A stretch of 64,000 bases of DNA, from the NCBI RefSeq assembly GCF_027947595.1, contig NZ_CP116257.1:3038001-3102000 (forward strand), in the 5' to 3' direction. This document shows, piece by piece, positions 35,856-45,172 of this stretch. How positions within the stretch are numbered: the stretch's first letter is position 1; every line of letters begins with the position of its first letter. The notes under the pieces are model-generated. The model saw only the letters and a list, made by a program, of their open reading frames with translations, made no database searches and was not told the DNA's origin. This DNA comes from Streptomyces lienomycini (GTDB taxonomy: Bacteria; Actinomycetota; Actinomycetes; Streptomycetales; Streptomycetaceae). The position numbers and the translations under genes are program-made.

Positions 35856-36743
35856 TCACAGCAGTCCGACGGCCGTGTCCACCGCCTGTTCCACGCTGCC
35901 CTCGGCCGGGTAGAGCAGCGAACGGCCGACGACCATGCCCTGCACGCCGGGCAGCCGCAGCGCCTTGCGCCAGCGTTCGTAGGCCGCGCTCTGGTCCGCG
36001 GGCGAGCCCCCTATGTCCCCGCCGAGCAGGACGGCGGGGAGGGTCGAGGTCTCCAGGACCTCGGCCATGTCGTCCGGGTCGTGGGTGACGGGCAGTTTCA
36101 GCCAGGTGTAGGCGGAGGTGCCGCCGAGGCCGGACGCGATGGCGATGGAGCGGGTGACGGCCTCGGCCGACAGGTCGTTGCGGACCCGGCCCTCGACCCG
36201 GCGGGAGACGAACGGCTCGACGAACAGGGGGAGCCGGCGCGCTGCCATGGCGTCCACCGCGCGGGCGCCGGCCTCCATGGTGGCCAGCGAGCCGGCGTCG
36301 TCGTAGTCGATGCGCAGCAGCAGCTTGCCCGCGTCGAAGCGCAGCCGGGCGATGTCCTCGGCGCGGTGGCCGGTGAAGCGGTCGTCCATCTCGAAGGCGG
36401 CGCCCGCGAGGCCGCCGCGGTTCATCGACCCCATGACGACCTTGTTCTCCAGCACCCCGAGCAGCAGCAGGTCCTCCAGGATGTCGGCGGTGGCGAGCAC
36501 CCCGTCGACGCCGGGCCGGGACAGCGCGGTGCACAGGCGCTCCAGCAGGTCGGCCCGGTTGGCCATGGCGAGCCGGCGGTCGCCGACGCCGAGCGAGCCG
36601 CGTGCCGGATGGTCGGCGGCCACGATCATCAGGCGGCCGGAGTCGCCGATCAGCGGGCGGCGCTCCCGGCGGGCCGCGGCCTCGGCGATCGCCTCCGGGT
36701 GCCGGGCTCTGACCGCGGTGAGGTCGGGGATGCTCAGGGACAA
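35856..36743 (-). CDS. Class I aldolase-like barrel enzyme of the inositol cluster
   Basis: 295-residue TIM-barrel protein related to the deoxyribose-phosphate/LacD-type aldolases (Cgl0158-like). Seen are MIVAADHPARGSLG, LLLRIDYDDAGSL, LPLFVEPFVSRR, AYTWLKLPV with the likely Schiff-base Lys, and VLLGGDIGGSPADQ. By position it should split 5-dehydro-2-deoxy-gluconate 6-phosphate (the IolJ step). Start is TTG 36743 with GGAG upstream. Preceded by iolC after 13 nt. Confidence 0.78.
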   Translation of the reverse strand: MSLSIPDLTAVRARHPEAIAEAAARRERRPLIGDSGRLMIVAADHPARGSLGVGDRRLAMANRADLLERLCTALSRPGVDGVLATADILEDLLLLGVLENKVVMGSMNRGGLAGAAFEMDDRFTGHRAEDIARLRFDAGKLLLRIDYDDAGSLATMEAGARAVDAMAARRLPLFVEPFVSRRVEGRVRNDLSAEAVTRSIAIASGLGGTSAYTWLKLPVTHDPDDMAEVLETSTLPAVLLGGDIGGSPADQSAAYERWRKALRLPGVQGMVVGRSLLYPAEGSVEQAVDTAVGLL

Positions 36744-36756
36744 GGCGTTGCTCCGT

Positions 36757-37719
36757 TCAGGGAGTGGCTCGCGCGAGGAGGTCGTCGACCTCCGCCTCGG
36801 TGGGCATCGCGGAGGAACAGGCGAGGCGGGAGGCGACGAGGGCACCGGCCGCGTTGGCGTACCGCATGATCCGCTCCAGCTCCCAGCCGGAGAGCAGACC
36901 GTGGCACAGGGCGCCGCCGAACGCGTCGCCCGCGCCGAGGCCGTTGACCACCTCGACCGGCACGGGCGGCACCTCGGCGGACCGGCCGTCGCGGTGGACG
37001 GCGAGCACGCCCTTCGGGCCCTGCTTGACGACGGCCAGTTCCACACCGGCCGCCAGCAGCGCCTCGGCACAGGCGCGGGGTTCGCGCACGCCGGTGGCGA
37101 TCTCGCACTCGTCCAGGTTGCCGACCGCGACGGTCGCGTGCCGCAGCGCCTGGGCGTAGTAGGGGCGGGCCTGGTCCGGGTCGGTCCAGAACATGGGGCG
37201 CCAGTCCAGGTCGAAGACGGTGGTGCCGGACTTCGCGCGGTGGGCGAGGGCGGCCAGCGTCGCCGTACGGCTCGGCTCCTCGCTCAGTCCGGTGCCGGTC
37301 ATCCAGAAGATCGAGGCCGCCCGGATCGCGTCGAGGTCCAGCTCCTTCGGGTGGATCTCCAGGTCCGGGGCCTTGGGGCGGCGGTAGAAGTACAGCGGGA
37401 AGTCGTCCGGCGGGAAGATCTCGCAGAACGTCACGGGGGTGGGGTGGGCGGCGACGGGGGTGACCCAGCGGTCGTCGACGCCGAACTCCTTCAGCGCCCG
37501 GTGCAGGTAGGCGCCGAACGGGTCGTCGCCCGTGCGGGTGATGACGGCCGCGGCGCGGCCGAACCGGGCGGCGGCGACCGCCACGTTGGACGCCGAACCG
37601 CCGAGAAACTTGCCGAAGGTCTCAACCTCCGCCAGGGGCACGCCCGTCTGCAAAGGATAGAGATCGACCCCGATGCGACCCATCGTGATCAGATCGAAAC
37701 GCGGGACTGACTCGGCCAT
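36757..37719 (-). CDS. iolC: 5-dehydro-2-deoxygluconokinase
   Basis: 320-residue PfkB/ribokinase-family sugar kinase. N-terminal LITMGRIGVDLYP and GGSASNVAVAAARFG, and the C-terminal PfkB motif NGLGAGDAFGGALCHG with the catalytic Asp. It phosphorylates 5-dehydro-2-deoxy-gluconate in inositol breakdown. First gene of the minus-strand iol operon; AAAGGAG precedes the ATG. Confidence 0.92.
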   Translation of the reverse strand: MAESVPRFDLITMGRIGVDLYPLQTGVPLAEVETFGKFLGGSASNVAVAAARFGRAAAVITRTGDDPFGAYLHRALKEFGVDDRWVTPVAAHPTPVTFCEIFPPDDFPLYFYRRPKAPDLEIHPKELDLDAIRAASIFWMTGTGLSEEPSRTATLAALAHRAKSGTTVFDLDWRPMFWTDPDQARPYYAQALRHATVAVGNLDECEIATGVREPRACAEALLAAGVELAVVKQGPKGVLAVHRDGRSAEVPPVPVEVVNGLGAGDAFGGALCHGLLSGWELERIMRYANAAGALVASRLACSSAMPTEAEVDDLLARATP

Positions 37720-37781
37720 GTGCGACGCTCCTTTGGCTGGGCGGGGGCCTGCCGCCTCCCAGGTGTATGACTCCTGGACGA

Positions 37782-37851
37782 CACTGTCAATACTTTGTAC
37801 TTACATTCGGACCTGCGAGTGAAATGATGTCTTGACAAAGTATTGACAGTG
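37782..37851. promoter_or_regulatory. Perfect 17-bp inverted repeat between divergent inositol operons
   Basis: Arms 37782-37798 and 37835-37851 are exact reverse complements (CACTGTCAATACTTTGT and its complement), 36 bp apart. Each arm contains a TTGACA pointing outward. Seventeen bp further are TACACC toward iolC and TTGTAT toward the ABC importer, plausible -10 boxes. So each divergent promoter carries the same site over its -35, a typical repressor arrangement. The GntR at 32208 is the likely binder. Confidence 0.82.
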
Positions 37852-37966
37852 GGCGCCTCAAGGACTTGTATCCGGTCCCAGCGCAGCAACAGCCATTCTT
37901 CTCTGGTCTGGCACACGGCTCTCCCGTCGCACAGTCGCACAGTCCCACAGTGAGGTGCAGGAAAAG

Positions 37967-38989
37967 ATGGACCGCTCTTCGCACGGCCGCTCCCGCAGAT
38001 TCGCCCCCGCCGTGGCCCTCGCCGCCGCCGCGGCCCTGACTCTCGCCGGCTGCTCCAGCAGCTCGGGCGGGAAGAAGGCCGACGAGGACGGCGACTCGGG
38101 CGCCTCCGCGGGCAAGGCGAACACCCCCCGCATGACGGTCGCCCTGGTGACCCATCAGGCACCCGGAGACACCTTCTGGGACATCGTCCGCAAGGGCGCG
38201 GAGGCCGCCGCGGCCAAGGACAACATCAAGCTCGTCTACTCCGCCGACCCGAACGCGGGCAACCAGGCCAACCTGGTGCAGAACGCGGTCGACCAGAAGG
38301 TCGACGGCATCGCCGTCACCCTCGCCAAGCCGGACGCCCTCAGGAGCGTGCTGGGCAAGGCCGAGAAGGCCGGCATACCCGTGGTCGGGCTCAACTCCGG
38401 CCTCGCCGACTGGCAGAAGCTCGGCCTGATGGAGTTCTTCGGCCAGGACGAGAGCGTGGCGGGCGAGGCGTTCGGCAAGAAGCTGAACGAGGTGGGTTCC
38501 AAGAAGGCCCTCTGCGTGATCCACGAACAGGGCAACGTCGGTCTGACCCAGCGCTGCGACGGACTGAAGAAGACGTTCGAGGGCTCGGTGGAGAACCTCT
38601 ACGTCAACGGCGCCGACAAGCCCTCGGTGAAGGCGACGGTCACGGCCAAACTGCAGCAGGACAGCGCCATCGACCGCGTGGTCACGCTGGGCGCCCCGTT
38701 CGCCATGACGGCCGTGCAGTCGGTGGACGAGTCGGGCAGCAAGGCCCAGGTCGCCACCTTCGACCTGAACAAGGAGCTGACCGGCGCCATCGAGAAGGGC
38801 GACATCGAGTTCGCCGTCGACCAGCAGCCCTACCTCCAGGGCTACCTCGCCGTCGACGGACTGTGGCTGTACAAGAACAACGGCAACTACAGCGGTGGCG
38901 GCGAGCAGCCGGTGCTGACCGGCCCGGCCTTCGTCGACAAGTCCAACGTCAAGGCCGTCGCCGAGTTCGCCTCGAAGGGCACCCGGTGA
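37967..38989 (+). CDS. Sugar ABC transporter substrate-binding lipoprotein
   Basis: 340-residue periplasmic-binding-protein-1/ribose-type lipoprotein. Signal peptide with lipobox LAGC (Cys26), Ser/Gly linker, then VALVTHQAPGDTFWDIVRKG, VDGIAVTLAKPDAL and QQPYLQGYLAVDGLWLYKNN. By context it binds inositol. ATG 37967 follows AGGA; GTG 37955 is an upstream alternative. First gene of the divergent importer operon. Confidence 0.88.
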   Translation: MDRSSHGRSRRFAPAVALAAAAALTLAGCSSSSGGKKADEDGDSGASAGKANTPRMTVALVTHQAPGDTFWDIVRKGAEAAAAKDNIKLVYSADPNAGNQANLVQNAVDQKVDGIAVTLAKPDALRSVLGKAEKAGIPVVGLNSGLADWQKLGLMEFFGQDESVAGEAFGKKLNEVGSKKALCVIHEQGNVGLTQRCDGLKKTFEGSVENLYVNGADKPSVKATVTAKLQQDSAIDRVVTLGAPFAMTAVQSVDESGSKAQVATFDLNKELTGAIEKGDIEFAVDQQPYLQGYLAVDGLWLYKNNGNYSGGGEQPVLTGPAFVDKSNVKAVAEFASKGTR

Positions 38990-40065
38990 TGAGCACCGCC
39001 AGGCAGGCCGGGCCGGCGGTGACCGCACCGCCGGCCCCCGGCCCCGGACAGACCGACGGGCGGACCCGCGAGCGCCCCGTCGCGCTGCGGCTGCTCGCCC
39101 GGCCCGAGGTCGGGGTCTTCCTCGGCGCCGTCGCCGTGTTCGTCTTCTTCCTGATCGCCGCCCCCACGCTCCGCGACGGCGGCTCCATGGCGACGGTGCT
39201 GTACCAGTCGTCCACCATCGGCATCATGGCGCTGCCCGTCGCCCTGCTGATGATCGGCGGCGAGTTCGACCTGTCCGCCGGCGTCGCCGTCGTCACCTCG
39301 GCGCTCACCGCCGGCATGCTCAGCTACCAGCTGACCATGAACGTCTGGATGGGCGTGGTCGTCGCCCTCGTCGCCTCGCTCGCCGTCGGCGCCTTCAACG
39401 GCTGGGTGCTGGTGAAGACCGGCCTGCCGAGCTTCCTGGTGACACTGGCCACCTTCCTGATCCTCCAGGGCGTCAACCTCGCCGTCACCAAGCTCGTCAC
39501 CGGCAACGTCGCCACCGACGACATCAGCGACATGGACGGCTTCGACCAGGCCAAGGCCCTGTTCGCCTCGTCCTTCGACGTCGGCGGCGTCGAGGTGAAG
39601 ATCACCGTGGTGTGGTGGCTGGTCTTCGCGGCCCTGGCCACCTGGGTGCTGCTGCGCACCAAGTACGGCAACTGGATCTTCGCCGTCGGCGGCAGCCAGG
39701 AGTCGGCCCGCGCGGTCGGCGTACCCGTCACGTTCACCAAGATCACGCTGTTCATGCTGGTCGGCTTCGGCGCCTGGTTCGTCGGCATGCACCAGCTGTT
39801 CTCCTTCAACACCGTGCAGTCGGGTGAAGGCGTCGGCCAGGAGCTGATCTACATCGCCGCGGCGGTGATCGGCGGCTGCCTGCTCACCGGCGGCTACGGC
39901 TCGGCGATCGGCCCGGTCTTCGGCGCCTTCATGTTCGGCATGGTGAACCAGGGCATCGTCTTCGCCGGCTGGAACCCCGACTGGTTCAAGGCCTTCCTCG
40001 GTGTGATGCTTCTCGGCGCCGTCCTCATCAACCTGTACGTCCGCCGCGCCGCGACCCGGAGATGA
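38989..40065 (+). CDS. Sugar ABC transporter permease
   Basis: 358-residue RbsC/XylH-type permease with about 8-10 membrane segments ([58 protein letters not shown]). GEFDLSAG and [19 protein letters not shown] EAA loop ([16 protein letters not shown]) are typical. ATG 38989 shares one base with the preceding stop; GTG 38986 is equally possible. Confidence 0.9.
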   Translation: MSTARQAGPAVTAPPAPGPGQTDGRTRERPVALRLLARPEVGVFLGAVAVFVFFLIAAPTLRDGGSMATVLYQSSTIGIMALPVALLMIGGEFDLSAGVAVVTSALTAGMLSYQLTMNVWMGVVVALVASLAVGAFNGWVLVKTGLPSFLVTLATFLILQGVNLAVTKLVTGNVATDDISDMDGFDQAKALFASSFDVGGVEVKITVVWWLVFAALATWVLLRTKYGNWIFAVGGSQESARAVGVPVTFTKITLFMLVGFGAWFVGMHQLFSFNTVQSGEGVGQELIYIAAAVIGGCLLTGGYGSAIGPVFGAFMFGMVNQGIVFAGWNPDWFKAFLGVMLLGAVLINLYVRRAATRR

Positions 40066-41039
40066 TCGGAATGACCAGCAAGACCCCCGGAACCGCGAAG
40101 ACCACCGGCACCCACGGCGCCGTGCTCCCCGACCCCGCGCCCGAGCGGGACCGGCCGCTCGTCGAACTGCGCGGCGCCGGCAAGGCCTACGGCAACATCC
40201 GTGCCCTGCACGGCGTCGACCTCGCCGTCCATCCCGGCCGGGTGACCTGCGTCCTCGGCGACAACGGCGCGGGCAAGTCCACCCTCATCAAGATCATCTC
40301 CGGGCTGCACCAGCACACCGAGGGCGAGTTCCTCGTCGACGGGGAGGCCGTGCGCTTCACCACCCCGCGCGACGCCCTCGCCCGCGGCATCGCCACCGTC
40401 TACCAGGACCTCGCCACCATCCCGCTGATGCCGGTGTGGCGGAACTTCTTCCTCGGCTCCGAGATGACCAAGGGCCCCTGGCCCGTGCGCCGCCTCGACA
40501 TCGCCCGCATGAAGCGCACCGCCGACGAGGAACTGCGCAACATGGGCATCGTCCTGGACGACCTCGAACAGCCCATCGGCACCCTCTCCGGCGGCCAGCG
40601 CCAGTCCGTCGCCATCGCCCGCGCCGTCTACTTCGGCGCCCGCGTCCTCATCCTGGACGAGCCCACCGCCGCCCTCGGCGTCAAGCAGTCCGGCGTGGTC
40701 CTCAAGTACATCGCCGCCGCCCGCGAACGCGGACTCGGCGTCGTCTTCATCACCCACAACCCCCACCACGCCTACATGGTCGGCGACCACTTCAGCGTGC
40801 TGCGCCTCGGCACCCTCGAACTGAGCGCCGCCCGTGCCGACATCACCCTCGAGGAACTCACCAACCACATGGCGGGCGGCGCCGAACTCGCCGCCCTCAA
40901 GCACGAACTCGCGCAGGTCGGCGGCGTCGACGTGGACGCGCTCCCGGACGACGCGGGCGGCGCCACGGAGGTCGACGCGCCCGGCACCGCCGAGAAGAAC
41001 GACAGCACGCCATCCGGTACCGCCGAAGGGAAGGCCTGA
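40062..41039 (+). CDS. Sugar ABC transporter ATP-binding protein
   Basis: 325-residue ATPase with a single nucleotide-binding domain: Walker [10 protein letters not shown], signature [14 protein letters not shown], Walker [13 protein letters not shown] and switch His in VFITHNPHH. Ribose-type importers usually have two fused domains; here only one is present and it probably dimerises. A Thr/Asp/Ala-rich tail follows residue about 285. ATGA overlap with the permease. Confidence 0.9.
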   Translation: MIGMTSKTPGTAKTTGTHGAVLPDPAPERDRPLVELRGAGKAYGNIRALHGVDLAVHPGRVTCVLGDNGAGKSTLIKIISGLHQHTEGEFLVDGEAVRFTTPRDALARGIATVYQDLATIPLMPVWRNFFLGSEMTKGPWPVRRLDIARMKRTADEELRNMGIVLDDLEQPIGTLSGGQRQSVAIARAVYFGARVLILDEPTAALGVKQSGVVLKYIAAARERGLGVVFITHNPHHAYMVGDHFSVLRLGTLELSAARADITLEELTNHMAGGAELAALKHELAQVGGVDVDALPDDAGGATEVDAPGTAEKNDSTPSGTAEGKA

Positions 41040-41041
41040 GC

Positions 41042-41944
41042 ATGTCCTCCGCCCTCGACCGCATCCGCGTCGGCTCGGCCCCCGACTCCTGGGGCGTCTG
41101 GTTCCCCGACGACCCCCGGCAGGTGCCCTGGGAACGGTTCCTGGACGAGGTCACCGAGGCCGGGTACGACTGGATCGAGCTGGGCCCCTACGGCTACCTC
41201 CCCACCGACCCGGCCCGGCTCACCGACGAGGTGACCCGGCGCGGCCTCAGGGTCTCCGCGGGCACCATCTTCTGCGGGCTGCACCGCGGCCCCTCCGAGT
41301 GGGACGCCACCTGGGAACAGGTCGGCCGCGTCGCCGCCCTGACCCGGGCCATGGACGCGAAGCACCTCGTCGTCATCCCGTCCTTCTGGCGCGACGACAA
41401 GACCGCCGAGATCCTGGAACCGCCGGAGCTGACCGGCGAGCAGTGGGGCCACCTCACCCGGGGCATGGAACGCCTGGGCCGCGAGGTGCGGGAGACCTAC
41501 GGCCTGGACATCGTCGTCCACCCGCACGCCGACACCCACATCGACACCGAGGAGCACGTCGAGCGCTTCCTCGACGCCACCGACTCCGACCTCGTGAACC
41601 TCTGCCTGGACACCGGCCACTACGCCTACTGCGGGGGCGACAGCGTCAAGCTGATCGAGACCTACGGCGAGCGCATCGGCTACCTGCACCTCAAGCAGGT
41701 CGACCCGGGGATCCTCGCCGGGGTGCGGGAGGGCGGCGTGCCGTTCGGGCCGGCCGTGCAGCGCGGCGTGATGTGCGAACCGCCGGGCGGCGTGCCCGAG
41801 TTGGGCCCGGTGCTGACGGCGGCGCAGGAACTGGGCGTGGACCTCTTCGCCATCGTCGAGCAGGACATGTACCCCTGCGAGCCGGACAGGCCGCTGCCCA
41901 TCGCGGTGCGCACCCGCAGGTTCCTGCGCTCCTGCGGCGCCTGA
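41042..41944 (+). CDS. Sugar phosphate isomerase/epimerase-type barrel (IolE/IolI-like)
   Basis: 300-residue AP-endonuclease-2-type TIM barrel. VGSAPDSWGVWFPDDPRQ at the N-terminus is close to inosose dehydratase IolE/MocC; metal ligands are in IVVHPHADTHIDTEE, LCLDTGHYAYCGGD and LHLKQVDP. By context it dehydrates 2-keto-myo-inositol or isomerises inosose. Last gene of the importer operon, 2 nt after the ATPase, and followed by a terminator. Confidence 0.83.
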   Translation: MSSALDRIRVGSAPDSWGVWFPDDPRQVPWERFLDEVTEAGYDWIELGPYGYLPTDPARLTDEVTRRGLRVSAGTIFCGLHRGPSEWDATWEQVGRVAALTRAMDAKHLVVIPSFWRDDKTAEILEPPELTGEQWGHLTRGMERLGREVRETYGLDIVVHPHADTHIDTEEHVERFLDATDSDLVNLCLDTGHYAYCGGDSVKLIETYGERIGYLHLKQVDPGILAGVREGGVPFGPAVQRGVMCEPPGGVPELGPVLTAAQELGVDLFAIVEQDMYPCEPDRPLPIAVRTRRFLRSCGA

Positions 41945-41952
41945 GGCAGTCC

Positions 41953-41982
41953 GCGCCGGCGGGCGGGGCGTCCCGCCGGCGC
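41953..41982. terminator. Hairpin between convergent isomerase and iolG genes
   Basis: GCGCCGGCGGG pairs perfectly with CCCGCCGGCGC over 8 nt, 8 nt after the isomerase stop. It can serve both converging transcripts. Confidence 0.7.
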
Positions 41983-42028
41983 GCAGTCCGGCGGGACGAC
42001 CGGGTGCCCCGCCGGTCGCGCGTCCCGC

Positions 42029-43033
42029 TCAGCCCCGCCGCACCTCCGCGACCGTCACGGGACGGTGCTCGTGCAGCGACAGGGTGCACGCCTCGGCGAT
42101 CCAGCCCGCCTCCAGCGCGTCCTCGATCGTGCAGGGCGAGGTGCGGGAACCGGCGACCACCTCGGTGAACGCGGTCAGTTCGGCGCGGTAGGCGGCCGTG
42201 AAGCGGTCCATGAAGAAGTCGTGCGGGGTGCCCGCGGGGAAGGTCGTGCCGGGCTCCACCGAGCGCAGCGGCAACTTGTCCTCCAGACCGACGGCGATCG
42301 AGTCGTCGAAGCCGTGGATCTCCATGCGGACGTCGTAACCACGGGCGTTGTGGCGGCTGTTGGAGACCACGGCGATGGTGCCGTCGTCCAGGGTGAGGAT
42401 CGCACCCGTGGTGTCCGCGTCGCCCGCCTCCCGGATGAAGTCGGCGCCGCGGTTGCCGCCGACCGCGTACACCTCGCTCACCTCCCGGCCGGTCACCCAG
42501 CGGATGATGTCGAAGTCGTGCACCGAGCAGTCCCGGAAGATGCCTCCCGAGGCGGCGATGTAGGCGGCGGGCGGCGGCGCCGGGTCCAGCGTGGTCGACC
42601 GCACGGTGTGCAGCCTGCCCAGCTCCCCACCGCTCACGGCCGCCCGCGCGGCGACGAACCCGGCGTCGAAGCGGCGGTTGTAGCCGATCTGCACCGGCAC
42701 GTCACGGCCCGCGACCGCCTTGAGCACCTCGACGCCCTCGGCCATGGTGCGCGCGACGGGCTTCTCGCAGAAGACCGGTACGCCGGCCTCGACGGCGGCG
42801 AGGATCAGCTCCGGGTGGGCGTCGGTGGCCGCGGCGACCACCACGCCGTCCACCCCGGCGGCCAGCACCGCCTCGGGCGAGTCGGCGACCTCGGCGCCGA
42901 ACCGCTCGGCGGCGGCCCGCGCGGCGTCCGCGAACGGGTCGGCGACGACCAGCGAGTCGACGGCGTCGAGTCCGGAGAGGGTCTCGGCGTGGAAGGCGCC
43001 GATACGGCCGATGCCGAGGATTCCGATACGCAT
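42029..43033 (-). CDS. iolG: Inositol 2-dehydrogenase-type oxidoreductase
   Basis: 334-residue Gfo/Idh/MocA enzyme. Rossmann motif GILGIGRIGAFHAETL, FCEKPVARTMAEGVEV with the catalytic Lys of the EKP motif, and IFRDCSVHDFDIIRWVTG with the Asp/His pair of inositol dehydrogenases. It oxidises myo-inositol (or an isomer) to inosose with NAD+. The preceding 85 nt holds a GGTGC repeat but no obvious operator. Runs convergent to the importer operon. Confidence 0.87.
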   Translation of the reverse strand: MRIGILGIGRIGAFHAETLSGLDAVDSLVVADPFADAARAAAERFGAEVADSPEAVLAAGVDGVVVAAATDAHPELILAAVEAGVPVFCEKPVARTMAEGVEVLKAVAGRDVPVQIGYNRRFDAGFVAARAAVSGGELGRLHTVRSTTLDPAPPPAAYIAASGGIFRDCSVHDFDIIRWVTGREVSEVYAVGGNRGADFIREAGDADTTGAILTLDDGTIAVVSNSRHNARGYDVRMEIHGFDDSIAVGLEDKLPLRSVEPGTTFPAGTPHDFFMDRFTAAYRAELTAFTEVVAGSRTSPCTIEDALEAGWIAEACTLSLHEHRPVTVAEVRRG

Positions 43034-43118
43034 GAGGGTCTTGCTCCTTGCTGACGGTGCGGTGCGGTGCGGTGCCGTGTGCTGTACAGGTGGCTCGGGG
43101 ATGGGTCCGGGGCGCGGG

Positions 43119-43910
43119 TCAGTCCAGGCCGCCGAGGACGTTCTGGTCCCAGTCGATCACCGAGCCGGTGACCACCCCGGACCGGTCCGACAGGAGCAGG
43201 ACCACGAAGTCGGCGATCTCGTCCGGCTGACCGAGCCTGCCCATCGGCAGCCGCGCGGCGGCCTGCTCGCGCCAGTCGTCCCCGGCGCCGTGGAAGGCGC
43301 GCTGGGTGGCGTCCTCGCCCTCGGTGGCCGTCCAGCCGATGTTCAGGCCGTTGATCCGCACCCGGTCGAAGCGGTGCGCGTGGGCGGCGTTCCGGGTGAG
43401 GCCGACGAGGCCCGCCTTCGCGGCGACGTACGGCGCCAGGAACGGCTGCCCGCCGTGTGCCGACGACGTGATGACGTTGACCACGGTGCCGGACGCGCCC
43501 CGGCCCACCATGTCCGCGACCGCCGCCTGCATCGCGAAGAAGGGTGCCCTGAGGTTGACCGCGATGTGCCGGTCGAACAGTTCGGGGGTCGTGTCGAGGA
43601 GCGTGCCCCGGTCGGTCAGCCCCGCCGCGTTCACCAGGCAGTCGACCCGGCCGTACGCCTCCACGACCCGCGCCACCGACGCCTTCGCCTGCCCGGCGTC
43701 CGCGAGGTCGGCCGGTACGAACAGCGCCCTGCCGCCCGCCGCCGTCAACTCGGCGACGAGGGCCTCGCCCGGCTCGGGGCGCCGCCCGGTGACGGCCACG
43801 TGCGCCCCCTCGCGGACGGCGGCCCGCGCGACGGCGGCGCCGACGCCCTGGGTGCCGCCGTTGACCAGGACGACCCTGCCGTCCAGCAGTCCCGTCGCCC
43901 TCGTGCTCAC
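43119..43910 (-). CDS. Short-chain dehydrogenase/reductase
   Basis: 263-residue classical SDR. NAD(P) motif VNGGTQGVGAAVARA, NAAG, and catalytic Ser, Tyr and Lys in VITSSAHGGQPFLAPYVAAK. GTG 43910 overlaps the PhyH stop by 4 nt, so the pair is translationally coupled. Probably acts on a polyol or keto-sugar; the substrate is unknown. Confidence 0.87.
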   Translation of the reverse strand: MSTRATGLLDGRVVLVNGGTQGVGAAVARAAVREGAHVAVTGRRPEPGEALVAELTAAGGRALFVPADLADAGQAKASVARVVEAYGRVDCLVNAAGLTDRGTLLDTTPELFDRHIAVNLRAPFFAMQAAVADMVGRGASGTVVNVITSSAHGGQPFLAPYVAAKAGLVGLTRNAAHAHRFDRVRINGLNIGWTATEGEDATQRAFHGAGDDWREQAAARLPMGRLGQPDEIADFVVLLLSDRSGVVTGSVIDWDQNVLGGLD

Positions 43911-45070
43911 CGGCTCTCCCGTCGTCGGTGGCCGGCCCGCAGTTCCTCGCGCAGGGCCGACGGTGTCCACTCCTCGCGCAGCGCCCGCCGTACGAGGTCC
44001 GCCTGGGAGGGCGGGGCCAGTCCGTCGACCGGCGGGTCCCTGTCCAGGTTGGTGGGGAAGGGGTACCCCTCCGCGCTCGCGGCGATCACCTGCTCGTGCC
44101 ACCGGTCGGCCACGCCCTCGGACCGGCGCTTCAGCAGCACCGGGTAGACGGCGTTCACCACCGCCTCCCGGTCCACGGCCTCCATGGCGCGGCCGAACGC
44201 CGAGGAGATCTGCAGCAGGTTGGCCATGCGGCGGACGTCCGCGGAACGGTTGGTGCCGGCCGCGTGGAACAGCGCGGGGCTGAAGAACACCGCGTCGCCC
44301 TTGGCCAGCGGCAACTGGACGTGGTGCGCCTCGAAGTAGGCCCGGAACTCGGGCAGCCGCCAGGCCAGATAGCCCGGCTCGTACTTCTGGGAGTGCGGCA
44401 GGTACATCGTGGGCCCGGACTCCACGGGCATGTCACGGTGCGCGACCGCGCCCTGGAGGGTGAGCACGGGGGAGAGGCGGTGCACGTGCGCCGGGTACGC
44501 GGCGGCGGCCTCGCCGGAGAGGAAGCCCAGGTGGTAGTCGCGGTGCACGGTCTGGGCGGCGCCGCCCGGGTTGACCACGTTGATCTGGGAGGTGACCTGG
44601 TAGCCGGGGCCGAGCCAGGCGCGGGCGACCAGCGCGAGCGCGTCGTTGGCGTAGTAGTCGGCGAACGCCTCGGGGTCGTGCAGGGCCGCCTTCTCCAACG
44701 CGTTCCACACCCGGTCGTTGGCGCCCGGCGCGGCGAAGTGGTCGCCGGAGGTGATGCCGGAGGCGCGCTGGCGCTCGATCAGGGCGTCGAAGACGGCCGT
44801 CGTCCGGTCGACGACCGCCGGATCCGGGAACGCGCCCCTGAGCACCACGATGCCGGGGCCGTCGGCGAGGGCGTGGACGAGTTCGGCCGCCGTCTCCCCG
44901 TCGTCGCGCAGCCGGCCGGCCTCGTAGACCGGGACGTTCCGCTCCACGGCCGAGGCCCCCGGGTACGCGGCGGGGTCGGTGGGCCGCTCCACGAGCGCGC
45001 GGAACGTGTCGAGGTCGCAGTCCCGTTCGGACAGCCGGGCGCGGTGGGAGGGAGCCGGGGTGGAGGACAT
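43907..45070 (-). CDS. Phytanoyl-CoA dioxygenase (PhyH) family protein
   Basis: 387-residue Fe(II)/2-oxoglutarate dioxygenase-like protein. HxD iron ligands in TVHRDYHLGF and the distal His in FHAAGTNRSADVRRMANL with a following Arg for 2-oxoglutarate. It starts at ATG 45070 after AAAGGA; an earlier in-frame methionine would swallow the operator at 45112. First gene of an SDR-containing operon. A hydroxylase next to two sugar dehydrogenases is unusual for inositol clusters; substrate unknown. Confidence 0.82.
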   Translation of the reverse strand: MSSTPAPSHRARLSERDCDLDTFRALVERPTDPAAYPGASAVERNVPVYEAGRLRDDGETAAELVHALADGPGIVVLRGAFPDPAVVDRTTAVFDALIERQRASGITSGDHFAAPGANDRVWNALEKAALHDPEAFADYYANDALALVARAWLGPGYQVTSQINVVNPGGAAQTVHRDYHLGFLSGEAAAAYPAHVHRLSPVLTLQGAVAHRDMPVESGPTMYLPHSQKYEPGYLAWRLPEFRAYFEAHHVQLPLAKGDAVFFSPALFHAAGTNRSADVRRMANLLQISSAFGRAMEAVDREAVVNAVYPVLLKRRSEGVADRWHEQVIAASAEGYPFPTNLDRDPPVDGLAPPSQADLVRRALREEWTPSALREELRAGHRRRESR

Positions 45071-45111
45071 CGTCGTCCTTTCGGTGACAGGGCCACACGG
45101 TGCGGTCATTC

Positions 45112-45123
45112 TTGTCCTGACAA
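45112..45123. promoter_or_regulatory. Candidate operator of the PhyH operon
   Basis: TTGTC-CT-GACAA, a perfect inverted repeat 42 bp upstream of the PhyH ATG. The same 12-mer with one change lies upstream of the Gfo/Idh gene (46412-46423, opposite orientation). Likely bound by the FadR-type GntR protein at 46520. Confidence 0.6.
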
Positions 45124-45172
45124 ACACGGTGAACAACCAGCGGGCGACCAGTGGTCGACCAGCGGGCGGCCG

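Noticed and set aside
43054..43078. GGTGC pentamer repeat upstream of iolG
   Set aside because: Short, simple-sequence run; no dyad or promoter likeness, so not listed as a regulatory site.
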